Source: Chromera velia (Eukaryota > Sar > Chromeraceae). Taken from it: a DNA stretch of 64,000 nt. Each line of letters begins with the position of its first letter. Position 1 is the stretch's first letter. Positions 12,947-23,154 of this stretch are shown here, in pieces. The DNA lies in assembly GCA_018398765.1 (NCBI GenBank), contig JAHBMJ010002485.1, positions 29,109 to 93,108 of the forward strand. Direction: 5' to 3'. The notes below the pieces were generated by a model, which searched no databases, was not told the origin of the DNA, and was given only the letters and a program-made list of their open reading frames with translations. The translations under genes and the position numbers were made by a program.

Positions 12947-13179
12947 CTAGGCGTCGGCTAAAGAAAAAAAAAAAATAAGATCCCCCAAAATCCTTTACTT
13001 TTTTTCTTTTTTTTTTTTTCTTTTTCGGCTAAACAACTGTTGTTCAAGTGCTGTTGATGTGTTGCACATGCAACTGTTGTTAAGTGTTGTTTAGGGTAAA
13101 AAAGTAAAAAAAAAAAAAAAAAAAAGTTCTCCTCGGATCGCTTACTTTTTTTCTTTTTTTTTTTTTAGCCGACGCCTAG
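12947..13179. mobile_element. Short non-autonomous DNA element with terminal inverted repeats (hAT-like)
   Basis: The 233-bp element begins CTAGGCGTCGGCTAA and ends with the exact reverse complement of those 15 bases. It is flanked on both sides by the same 8 bp, CCAGTAAA (12939-12946 and 13180-13187). This is a target-site duplication of the length made by hAT (also P and Merlin) transposases. Inside each end sits an A or T homopolymer. The core holds repeats of the type AACAACTGTTGTT. There is no coding capacity, so it would depend on a transposase elsewhere. A second element at 32567 has a related end and also an 8-bp duplication. Confidence 0.8.
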
Positions 13180-13678
13180 CCAGTAAAACGGTACTAAAAC
13201 CTAAGTCAGAAATCCTATTAGTTATTTAATTTAAGAGAAAACAATATTTTTATTACCAGTAACTTAGTATTGTATATAAGCTAAAACTCCTAGTAAAACT
13301 CATATATTTTTTTCTCGACTTTTTTGATCGAATTATAGTAGAGGGGCAGCGCACTACAGGTTTTTGCGAAGCCACCCTCGCACTTGCCCTGGCAGCGGTA
13401 AAGTGCATTGGCAAGGTGCGATATTACATGAAAACGTGCATTGAAATCTAAGTCAATTCTATGTCGATCAGCAACTTCTTCTGCTGCATGCATGTTAGTT
13501 CATTTCAAAATTGTGAAGTCTGCTAGGAAGTCTGCAAAAAGCCTGCGGCACCTTTGCGACTTATAGTTTGAAATAATTTGAGACAGTTATATTAAATAGG
13601 TATAAAAAGTTAAACTTTGAGTCAGTCTTAGAGTATATGAAAGCAAAAATATGAACATATGAGTGAATGAATAAATTG

Positions 13679-13760
13679 GGGCGGTTAAAACCGGTGAGCT
13701 ACCACTTACCCCTAGACTTAGGCTTGAATCCGCTCGCTCACAGCTGGGGCATGATCTGCA
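13679..13760 (+). repeat. Dispersed SINE-like repeat, copy 1
   Basis: The segment GGTTAAAACCGGTGAGCTAC...GGCTTGAATCC resembles, in reverse orientation, 50588-50690. Both share a GGTTAAA-CCGGTGAGC block and a B-box-like TTGAATCC or TTCAATCC about 45-60 bp downstream. This layout (A-box-like, then B-box-like) suggests a tRNA-derived SINE, but no poly-A tail or target duplication was identified. Confidence 0.35.
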
Positions 13761-14588
13761 ATTAAGTTTGTGGACTTCGCACAGGCTGCGCAGTGACTTA
13801 ATCAGTGTCATAATCTGATACATATGGCAACACGAAATCACGCTAGAGATCACGCTAATTTGGCTACACATTCCGCCACCACCATCCACCATCGTCATAC
13901 AGCCAGAAGCTGGAAAGATGATAAAAAGGCAATCATTTCCTAGAATATCTCTGGGAATATCTTTTTTCTCTCCCTCACTCCCCCTAGCACTCCCCTACCT
14001 GGGGGCTAGCCTGGGGATCTACCTGCTGAATGACTTATTGTGCAATTCCGATACGTACGTTGCTCAATAAACATAATATTTTATAATATTAAAAATTTAA
14101 TTAAAATTGACTCTATGAGTAATGTACACAGAAAAAACTGATAAATAAAATTTTGCAGTAGAAATTAAATCATGATCAATTAATAGATGATATGGAAGAT
14201 GAATTAAATAGGTCTGATGTTGTTCAGAAAGCTGTGCAATGAACCTTAGCGTTTGGTCAGGCCACCATCCTAAGGCCCGAGGAGCCGCAAGCAATTCTGC
14301 ACGCGCAGATACAGAACAATCACACAAAGGTTTCATTCAAAAGGGCTTGCACATGAACATGAGTCTAGTTGTGCATTTAAGGGCAGATAAAGAAAACGAT
14401 GCAAAATAAAAACATAATGACACAAACAGGTACAAATCCAAGTAGGCCAACTTGCAATCTCATATGAGCCTACAAAATACGCGCAAGGTGCTTGCTTGCC
14501 CAACGTGCTTTCAGTGCATCTTTCTGTGCCAAAGAGCTAGGCCAAGGCGATTCGAACTGCAATTTCTTGGACTGGACTGGACAGTCAG

Positions 14589-14771
14589 TGTGTGTGTGTG
14601 TGTGTGTATTTGTGTGTTTGTGTGTGTGTGTGTGTATTTGTGTGTTTGAGAGAGAGAGAGAGAGAGAGAGAGAGCGGTCGTGTTTGTGTGTTTGTGTGTC
14701 TGTGTCTTTTCGTTGCTTTCGCATCAGAGAAAGTGTCTTTCTGTCTCTCTGTCTCTCTCTTTGTCTGCCTT

Positions 14772-14810
<39 letters not shown>

Positions 14811-15016
14811 ATCTGTCTGTCTGTCTGTCTGTCTATCTGTCTGTCTGTCTGTCTGTCTGTGTGTCTGTCTGTATGTCTGTCTGTCTGACCATAATGCGAA
14901 AACAGAGCCCCCGTCCTGCAAGAAACAAAAATGACGAGGAAGAGGACAAAACGTCAAAGCTTTTGCATGTGTCTCCACGTGTGTGCGTGTGCGTGTGTGT
15001 GAGCACGAGAGAGAGC

Positions 15017-15059
<43 letters not shown>

Positions 15060-15232
15060 GATCAGAAAGAAAGAGAGAGAGAGAGAGGGAGAGAGAGAGA
15101 AAAAGAGGAGAGGGAGGGAGGGAGGGAGGGAGAGAGAGAGAGAGAGGGAGAGAGAGAGAGGAAGAGAGAGAGAGAGAGAGAAGAAGAGAAGAGAGAGAAA
15201 GAGAGAGAGGGAGCGAGGGAGAGAGAGAGATC
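14589..15232. repeat. Compound microsatellite block
   Basis: In order: (GT)n 14589-14648, (GA)n 14649-14675, (TCTG)n about 14772-14886, then about 200 bp of (GA)n-dominated purine sequence 15005-15230. The purine tract is a candidate triplex-forming region. All long open frames over this block are repeat artefacts. Confidence 0.9.
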
Positions 15233-16503
15233 CGTTCCAGCATCATGCTCATTTCGCGGTCCTTCCTTCGCTTGCCTCTCTCTAGCTGTCTCTTTTCATG
15301 AGTCCGTCTGATGTTTTGTCTGTCTGGTATTGCCTCTCTTCCTCACAGATTCCCCATACGTATCTGGTTGGACACAGGTCCACAGAACCCCTAACAGTTT
15401 TGTGCATCCAGCCACCCTGCCACTTACCTATCCATCTATCCATCCATCCATCCATCCATCCATCCACTACTCAGCACGTTTCTAATTGTACCTGCATGTC
15501 TGCGGGCCTGACTTTTCTTCATGTGTCGAAGGCTGCATAGACCCATCTCTCTCTCTCTCTCTCCCTCTCTCTGTGCCCGTACGTCCTTCTTTCCCTGTAT
15601 CCTTCCTTCCGCTTGTTGAATGTATCGCCGCCCGCCCGCCCGAGTGGCAGGCAGGCACACTAGACGGATTCGATCACGGAGGGGTCAAAGGACAAACTCA
15701 CAAGAAAGAAAGACATGTCCATGCAGCCGGCCATGCTAATCGGTCGATCGTTTGACCAAGAGCGTTTCTGAATGTGGTCTGTTTCTCTCTCCGCCTCCTT
15801 GGTTCTCTGTATGTCTACTCAATTGCGTTGACATATTCTCACAAGGATGCGTCCGAACGACAGAAGAAATTAAGAGCAGACAGACCCACCTGAAGGTTTC
15901 GGCGCAAAGAACCAGGGCGGGGGGGTCAGAAAGGCCCTTGCAAGAAGCCCTTGCATCACTTGAAAGATGTACACCGAAACCACCACAACTGCAACGATTC
16001 ATTCATGGATCCACAGTCGAGTGAATGAATGCAAAGATTCACTGACAAGCACTCCATTGGATGAGAGCTCTCATGGCCTTTGTTACCTTATCTCTATGCT
16101 TTTTTGTTTCAGGGGGTTGGTCAGTCACTGCGGGAGAAACCAGAGCTCCAACCCACCTGATGCATTCTAGTGGCCGTTTGATTGCACATGCGAAGCAGAT
16201 AATAAGTGTAAGCCCATCGTCCGTGTGTCTGTCGATCCAGTATAATCCCCCCTTTCTTCCTGCATTCATTCGTTCGTTCGTTCCGTCCTTCCATCGATCC
16301 ACAAGAAAGGGAGGGTGGCAGTTGGAGTACAGACATGCAAGGGAGGGCTGACCGAGAAAAAGCTCGAACCACTTGAGCATTGCGCAATCAGTTCCGTGCT
16401 TCCAGTAGTCTCTGCATGAATGAAAACGCACATGCAACCATCCACACTCTCATGCACACAGACATGTAGACTCTCACTCCATTCAGTCCACTCCTTTCGA
16501 TCA

Positions 16504-16621
16504 GTGCATGAAATGGTGGTGTGGGAACTAATCTCAGAATTTTGCATACAGAATTCTGTATGAAAATGAGTACATGCATCGATGAGTGCATGAAGTGGTG
16601 GTGTGGGAATTGATCTGAGAA
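16504..16621 (+). repeat. Imperfect 81-bp tandem duplication
   Basis: GTGCATGAARTGGTGGTGTG recurs at 16504 and 16585, followed in each case by a diverged TGATCT/TAATCT stretch. The unit includes a TCAGAATTTTGCATACAGAA segment. No coding role is seen. Confidence 0.6.
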
Positions 16622-16726
16622 AACAACGTGCCTGTATGGATCGGTAACACTTGCGGCGGGAGATGAGAGAAGCGACGGGGAGGGGGGACAGAGAGGCGCC
16701 CGATAACAAAAGAAGAAGACCAACGC

Positions 16727-17943
16727 TCAACACAGTTGTGGGCAGGTAAGGGAATAGAAACAGAAAAAGACAAACAGATCAATCTGCTCACTGACAGCTT
16801 TCCTGACTGACGGACTGTTTTCCTTCCTTCCTTCCTTCCTTCCTTCCTGACCGACACTTCTGGCACATATGCGACAATGACGATAAAGACGATTTGTCCC
16901 AAGTTGAAGATTTGCAACACGCGGACGTAGAGGGGCACGCGCTTGCAGATGCAGCCTATGACCTTCTCACAACAGTTCATGTCCGAAAGCGCGTCCTCGG
17001 TCTTCCTGCAGAAGAAAAGAAAAGAAAAGGAAAGAAAAAAAGTCGTGAAGCTCCAGAAGTGCACCCTCGGCTTTTCTGACTGACAAGACAAATTCTGCCG
17101 GACGCTCTGAAAGAGGAGAACAATGGGATGAAAGTTACGCGGCGGTCTTCAAAGGAGAAGAGGTGCAGCCAGAATGTGACTGTTTGGGTGGATTGGTCAT
17201 TGTTCGATGAAAGACGCAGGGGGGCTAATCCTTGATCTACGCACTAGCAGTCTCCCCCACATGGAAGCTAGGGCAGCTTACTTTTCGAAGTACCAGAAGG
17301 AGAGAAAGAGGACGAATGCTATTGCTCCTTGCACAAAGTAGGTGCTAGCGAGAAGGTCAGCGTTCAGCCCTGCTGCTGCGCATTTGCATGTGTTATTGGC
17401 CTCCACCGCCTCCACGTCGCCCTGTCGGATAGTTGGCTCTGTGTCCACGCGGTTTGTCAGCTTGACCGCAGCACACTCGAAAATGATTTGGTCGTTCGCG
17501 ACTGCAGTAGACACAGGACGGTCAAGGCAGAGTGTCCAAAGGGAAGCTGAATGAGGCTGGTACTCACGCGTGCAAAGCGCGTTGGTAAACAACAGATGCG
17601 TTCAGTTTGTATGCAACACATGCATGCATGCATGCATGCATCCGTTGTTCCCCAAGAGAAGTGGCTGACTCATGATGAAGACTCCACAGAAGAGGTAGAT
17701 GAAGGCACTGAAGCAGAAGTAACATTTTAGCCTGCATCCAGGGACAGTTAACCACAGTGAAAGGGACAGCTGAGAGGGGGAACTTCGGAGAATCTGTTAA
17801 TTCCTTAGTCATGCATGTGCATAGACTGACGAGGGCATGAAGATCCCCTTCAAGCACCCAATCACACGGCCCCAACATGTTTGTAATGAGAAGCGTTTCG
17901 GTGCCGTGTCGTTCTTTGTTGGGAGTGTTCGTGAGGCTTTCAT
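16727..17943 (-). CDS. Small four-transmembrane protein with an internal duplication
   Basis: Not a recognised family. Five exons keep phase throughout: 17943-17831, 17731-17670, 17546-17282, 17005-16852 and 16783-16727 (stop TGA), predicting 216 residues. Predicted TM segments: YFCFSAFIYLFCGVFIM (about 42-58), a Cys-containing loop with an NNTC sequon, STYFVQGAIAFVLFLSFWYF (about 125-145), IFNLGQIVFIVIVAYV (about 178-195) and a short C-terminal IDLFVFFCFYSL. The stretch CWGRVIGCLKG before TM1 matches CCEKVIGCICK before TM3, so the protein looks like a tandem repeat of one membrane unit. The layout resembles tetraspanins, but the CCG motif is absent. It is divergent from XPD with 674 bp between start codons. 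The exon 3 acceptor could alternatively lie about 36 bp further in, which is also in phase. Confidence 0.55.
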
Positions 17944-18617
17944 GGCTGTGGATGGGCCTTCAGTCAATGGGACTACAAGCCTTGCAAGGTGCTCATGGAC
18001 CGTGTTGTTAAAGTTTCAAGCTTTCGAATCAATCAACCAAGTGCGGTTGTGACGGAAAAGGGCCCCTCGAGACTTGCTGAGGGATGTATATACATAGTGG
18101 TCGTACATGGAGCCCTTTCTTTGCCTTGGAGATCATTGAAATCATCATCCTGGGAGTGTTTGCATGCAGCTCATGCAATTCGGTGGAGTCTTTCAGCAAC
18201 ACTTAATTCAATGGCAAGTGCATGCATGCATCGCAAATGCATATGGGCCTGGGAATTAACGCGCGCGATACGCGCGCGGCCGCGGGCCACTTAAGCGCGC
18301 GCAAATCGCGCGTCGATTTTCGTGATCATATATATGTTGTTGATCCTCCCTTCGACGCTTGACATATATAGTCGCCACGCGGAATCGATCAGAGACTGCC
18401 AATTAACATCTCTCCGACATTCTGGACCAACCCGGCAAGGTGAACTCTTTTGGCACTCTCCGACAGAGCGAAATTGGAATGCATTGAATCGTGCCATGGA
18501 TCTGTAGGTCATCTTGTTTCCCTGTCGTCACTTGCCAATCGAGGAGACGGGACAAGAACAGACTGAGCTCACCGAAATTGAGTGCAGCTTGCACAAAGCG
18601 AGTGTGCCAGTACCACC
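17944..18617. promoter_or_regulatory. Divergent promoter region with CGCG cluster (four-TM gene / XPD)
   Basis: 674 bp lie between two oppositely oriented start codons. Near its middle, 18261-18314 is a dense run of CGCG palindromes (GCGCGCGATACGCGCGCGGC, later GCGCGCGC and CGCGCG), 304-357 bp upstream of XPD and 318-371 bp upstream of the other gene. No TATA box is evident. Reading this as a shared bidirectional core promoter is inference from position and from the repeat of the pattern at other divergent pairs. Confidence 0.45.
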
Positions 18618-19757
18618 ATGGTGCGCTTCCACATAGATGAGTTGGAAGTGTTCTTCCCGTACGAATTTGTCTATCCAGAGCAGTACCAGTATATGCGTAG
18701 TCTGAAGCACACGCTCGATGCTGGAGGCCATGCAGTCCTGGAAATGCCCACAGGTTGGTCATCTGACTGTGGCCGCTCTCACTCCCTTTCCTGCTCTTTA
18801 CACAAGCTCTTGTTTATGTCCGTCTCTCTCAATGCGTGTTCCTTTAATGAGCGCTTTTCTGTAAGCCATTGGACTTTCTTGCATTCTTTCGATCAGGCAC
18901 CGGCAAGACCGTCTCCCTCTTCTCGCTCATCACCAGCTATCAGCACGCGAACCCGAAGACTGGAAAGCTCATCTACTGCACTCGGACAGTGCCAGAAATG
19001 GAAAAGGCTCTTGAGGAGCTGCGGATTGTGATCGAATACAGAGTAGCACAGCTTGCTCAGGACAAGCAGAAGGAAGGCAAAGGCCCCGGCCTCCCGAATG
19101 CCTCTGCTGCGATTGGAGGGGCCAACGGCGCTCCAGTTCTTGTGAGTGCAACAGGGCCGGCTTCGTCCTCTGCCTCTACTGCTGCGGCTGCTGCTGCAGG
19201 GAGTGCTTCCCCAGCCCCCTCCGGTCCCCTCCCCGTGATGGGCACTTCTTTTCCGGACGGTCGGATTTTGGCTCTTGGTATGTCTGCTCGTCGGAACATG
19301 TGCATCCATCCCGAGGTCTCCCAAGAGCCCGACAGAGACAGCATCGACGAAAAGTGCAGATCCCTAACTGCTCCCTGGGTGAGACAACCGCCTGCGGGGC
19401 TGCAGCCTTCCACGGCAGTCCAGGCAGAAGAAGGACAAGGAGCTCCTCGAGCGAACGGCTCTGTGTCGTCGTCCTCCAATGCCAACGCGAACGCCAACGG
19501 GGGGAGTGCGAACGGTCCTGCGGCTGCTTCGAGCGGTTCAAACTCGAATGCCTCGTCTTCGTCTTCGGGGGGAGGGGGGAAGAAAGCAGAGTTGTGCGAA
19601 TGGTCAGCAAAGAGAGAGGGTTCTGGGGTCAGACAGCTGCATGGACAGATAGCATTTTGTCTTTTCCTCCGGCAAGATGGGTTGCTCGTGTGAGAGAACG
19701 ACGAAGAGCCCTCTCTGTCTGTGTGTACATCTCTCTCCCTCCCTCCCGCCCGCCCTC

Positions 19758-19812
<55 letters not shown>

Positions 19813-19814
19813 TT

Positions 19815-19853
<39 letters not shown>

Positions 19854-21432
19854 TCCCTGTGTATGTGTCCGCGTGTGCGTGCGTGTGTCTGCATGTGCGT
19901 GTGTGTCTGCATGTGTGTGTGTGTAAGAGAGAGAGAGAGAGTGTGTGTGTGTGTGCACCTATTTGTCTGCCTTTCTGTCTGTCTCTCTCCCTCCCTCTCT
20001 CCGTGAATGCAGGTACGAGAATTTTGAGAACCTGTCTATCTCCGAGATGGTGGAGCCGGACGTGTATACAATAGACAAACTCAAGACCAGGGCCGCCAAG
20101 GCCGTCAAGCCCTTCTGCCCATACTTTGCGGCCCGACGCCTCATGCAGTCTGCGTCCGTTGTGGTGCTGAACTACCAGTACGTCCTGGATCCCAAAGTCG
20201 CACAGGTAGGTAAGTGGGTGCATGGGTGGGTACGTGGTCGTTTGGTTGGTCTCTCTGTCTCTCTGAAGACTACAGAGAAAAAGAATTGACAGAGAAAACG
20301 CTGAGATAAGATGATGTTGTCAGAAGTTGTGTAGAAAAAGTGGTGGCGATGTGAAGTCGATCCAGAGCTGGGATTGCAACAGAAGAGATGCAAAAACAAG
20401 GAGTTTCAGGGCAGGGGAGCCGTTTTTGTCCTTGTTTTCCCCGTAGCTGCCTCAGTATACCAGAAGCATACGCCTCGTCAGTCCGCGTGGCGGGGGTCGA
20501 ATAATTGGTAGGCCTTTTCGACCCAGCTTGGTTTGGTCTGAGGGTTCCCATAAGTAAAGAAGACCATCCTTTCGTTCGGCGCATGCAGCACCACGACAGC
20601 GTTTCGATCATCTTTGTCCTAGCTGTCTCTTGTGTCTGCCTCAAATAAAAAAGACAAAACCCGGTTCCTTGCACATGTACGTCTGTACAGCATGTCTCCA
20701 CAATGAATAAAATACCGCCTGTCCTCCCTCGATCTGCCAACTGACTTGCCTGCCTGCCTGCAGGCCTCCCTTCTGGGTGTTGGCGCGAGCAGAGGCCCTC
20801 CTGCTGCCTCAGGGGTGCAGCAGGGACTCGGATCTCTTGCAGGCCAGTCGGGTGTCCATGCACGCATGTGTGGGGGCAGCCTCTCGTGGTTGCTTGCTTG
20901 CATGGGGCTTCTTTCTCAAAGGAATGGATCAAGCTGCATGGGCAGGTAGACAGACAGACCTCAGGGATTGTTGGATTGATGGATGACCGATGGGGGGGAT
21001 TGGAAGCAAAAGGCCCTCCCCCCCCCCCAATTTTTGTTTTTTTGAGTTCTCCTGTAAGCCCAGATTGAACATATCACGTTTCTCCCGCTCCGTGTTTTTT
21101 TTGTTTTGCTCCTTCTTTGATTCCTCCTCACTTCTTTACTCCACGTCTCTGCAACTGCTTAGTAACCTTCCTCCTAGCATTTTACCTGTTTGCATGTCTG
21201 CCTGTACTCATCCATGATCTCTCCTCTCCTGTTGTTCAAACGTGCAGCCAGTCATCTGGTCTCACAGGTCCGTCAGGCAACGAAGACGAAGGAGCCCTCC
21301 ATCGTGGTCTTCGACGAAGCCCACAACATCGACAACGTCTGTATCGAGGCCTTGAGCGTCAACCTGACAAAGGAGACTTTGGACAGGGCCCTGGGGAATG
21401 TGCGGAAGCTGGATGAGGAAATCAAAAAGTCA

Positions 21433-21466
<34 letters not shown>

Positions 21467-21485
21467 ACGTCTAGCTATCTGCCTA

Positions 21486-21522
<37 letters not shown>

Positions 21523-22401
21523 TGGATCTTGGAGGCAGTGGGCAGACGGGCTTTTTCGTGACAGCGGTGTCGCTCAATGGATCGGCTTTTGTGTGAATTT
21601 GAAATGGCAAAAAAGCCTCGATTTCACACATGTTTTGTTGATCGGTAGACATGACGCGATGGATTGCATACAAGCTAAGAACAAAACTTTCTCTGATCTG
21701 ATCGAGGATATGCCGAGAGAGATCTGAAAGAAAAACTTGATGAAAGCCTCTCTCGAGTGAGCCCTACTTCAAAGAATTCTCTCTTCCCTCCTTCTTTCCT
21801 TCCCTCTTTCTTTCCTTCCTTCCCTCCTTCTTTCCTTCCTTCCTTCCTTCCGCCCGCTTTCTTTCTTTCTTTCTTTCTTTCTTTTTTTTCTTTCTTTCTT
21901 TCTTTTCTTTCTTTTTTCCGTCCTTCCTGCATCCGTTCCTCTCTTTCTTCCTTCGAACCTTCCTTTCCTTCTTCCTTCCTTCCTTCCTTTCTGGCTGTCT
22001 TTCTTTCGTTCGTTCTTTTTTCTTTCTTTCTTCCTTTCCTTGCTTCCTTTCCGTGCTTCGTTCTTCACTTGCAAGTTTTGGTATCAACCGTCCTGCAGAG
22101 TGAAGGAGCACGACCAGCAACGGCTCCAGAATGAGTACAACAATCTGCTGCACGGACTGCAGGTAGGTCTTGGGGGGGGTGGGCGATAGCGTCTCTCTGT
22201 GCAGTGCTTCTGTTCGCTTCTTTTTCCCTGCATGGCTCCTTATCATCTTCCCTGATCAATCCTTACACTCCCATAACATGAAGACAGCTAGTCAGTAGGA
22301 TTTCCTTCGTAGGTGTGTCTCTCTGTGTGTATTCACGTGTGTGCACGTGTGTGCACGTGTGTGTGTGTGAGTGTGTATGAGTGTGTGAGTGCCCATGCGC
22401 G

Positions 22402-22450
<49 letters not shown>

Positions 22451-22545
22451 CAGAGCGAAAGAGAAAAAAAGAAAAGAAAGAAACAAAGCAGGAAAGAAGA
22501 AATGCAAGGAGAAAGAAAAACACAAAAGAGCAAAAAAAAAGAATG

Positions 22546-22577
<32 letters not shown>

Positions 22578-22672
22578 CAGAGCGAAAGAGAAAAAAAGAA
22601 AAGAAAGAAACAAAGCAGGAAAGGAAGAAATGCAAGGAGAAAGAAAAACACAAAAGAGCAAAAAAAAAGAAT

Positions 22673-22712
<40 letters not shown>

Positions 22713-23116
22713 AGAGAAAGAGAAAGAAAAAGAAAAAGAAAGAAAGAAAGAAAGGAGGGAAGTAAGGTGTAGAGAGACAAAAAATTAAAGAAAAGACAAC
22801 GACTAAATGTCTCTCTACACCTTACTTCCCTTCTTTCTTTCTTCCTTCCTTCCTTCCTTTCGTGATCGACTATTTCGTGCGAGCTTCATCCTACCCCGTC
22901 TTACAGACTTGCTGCAACACCCCCTCCAGATGGATCTGGATGCCTGCATCAATCTTTCCTTCCTTCCTTCCTTCCTTCCTTCCTTCTATCCATCCTTTAC
23001 GTCAAATGACTGCAGGCAGCTGGACACATCGACGAGTCGACGGCTTCTCAGATGCAGAACCCGGTCCTTCCAGACGACATCGTGAGGGAGGTCTGTGTGT
23101 GTGAGTGTGAGTGTGA

Positions 23117-23154
<38 letters not shown>

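Larger units (their letters stand above)
13188..16726. other. Non-genic stretch, AT-rich then microsatellite-rich
   Basis: 13,188-14,450 is AT-rich with no convincing exon. From about 14,580 to 15,235 simple repeats dominate. 15,240-16,700 has short ATCC and TTCG tracts and one tandem duplication (16504-16621). No gene model with consistent splice phases was found. Confidence 0.5.

Noticed and set aside
14470-15301. Long Cys/Val and Arg/Glu open frames
   Set aside because: Products of GT, GA and TCTG repeats in different frames; no splice or start context.
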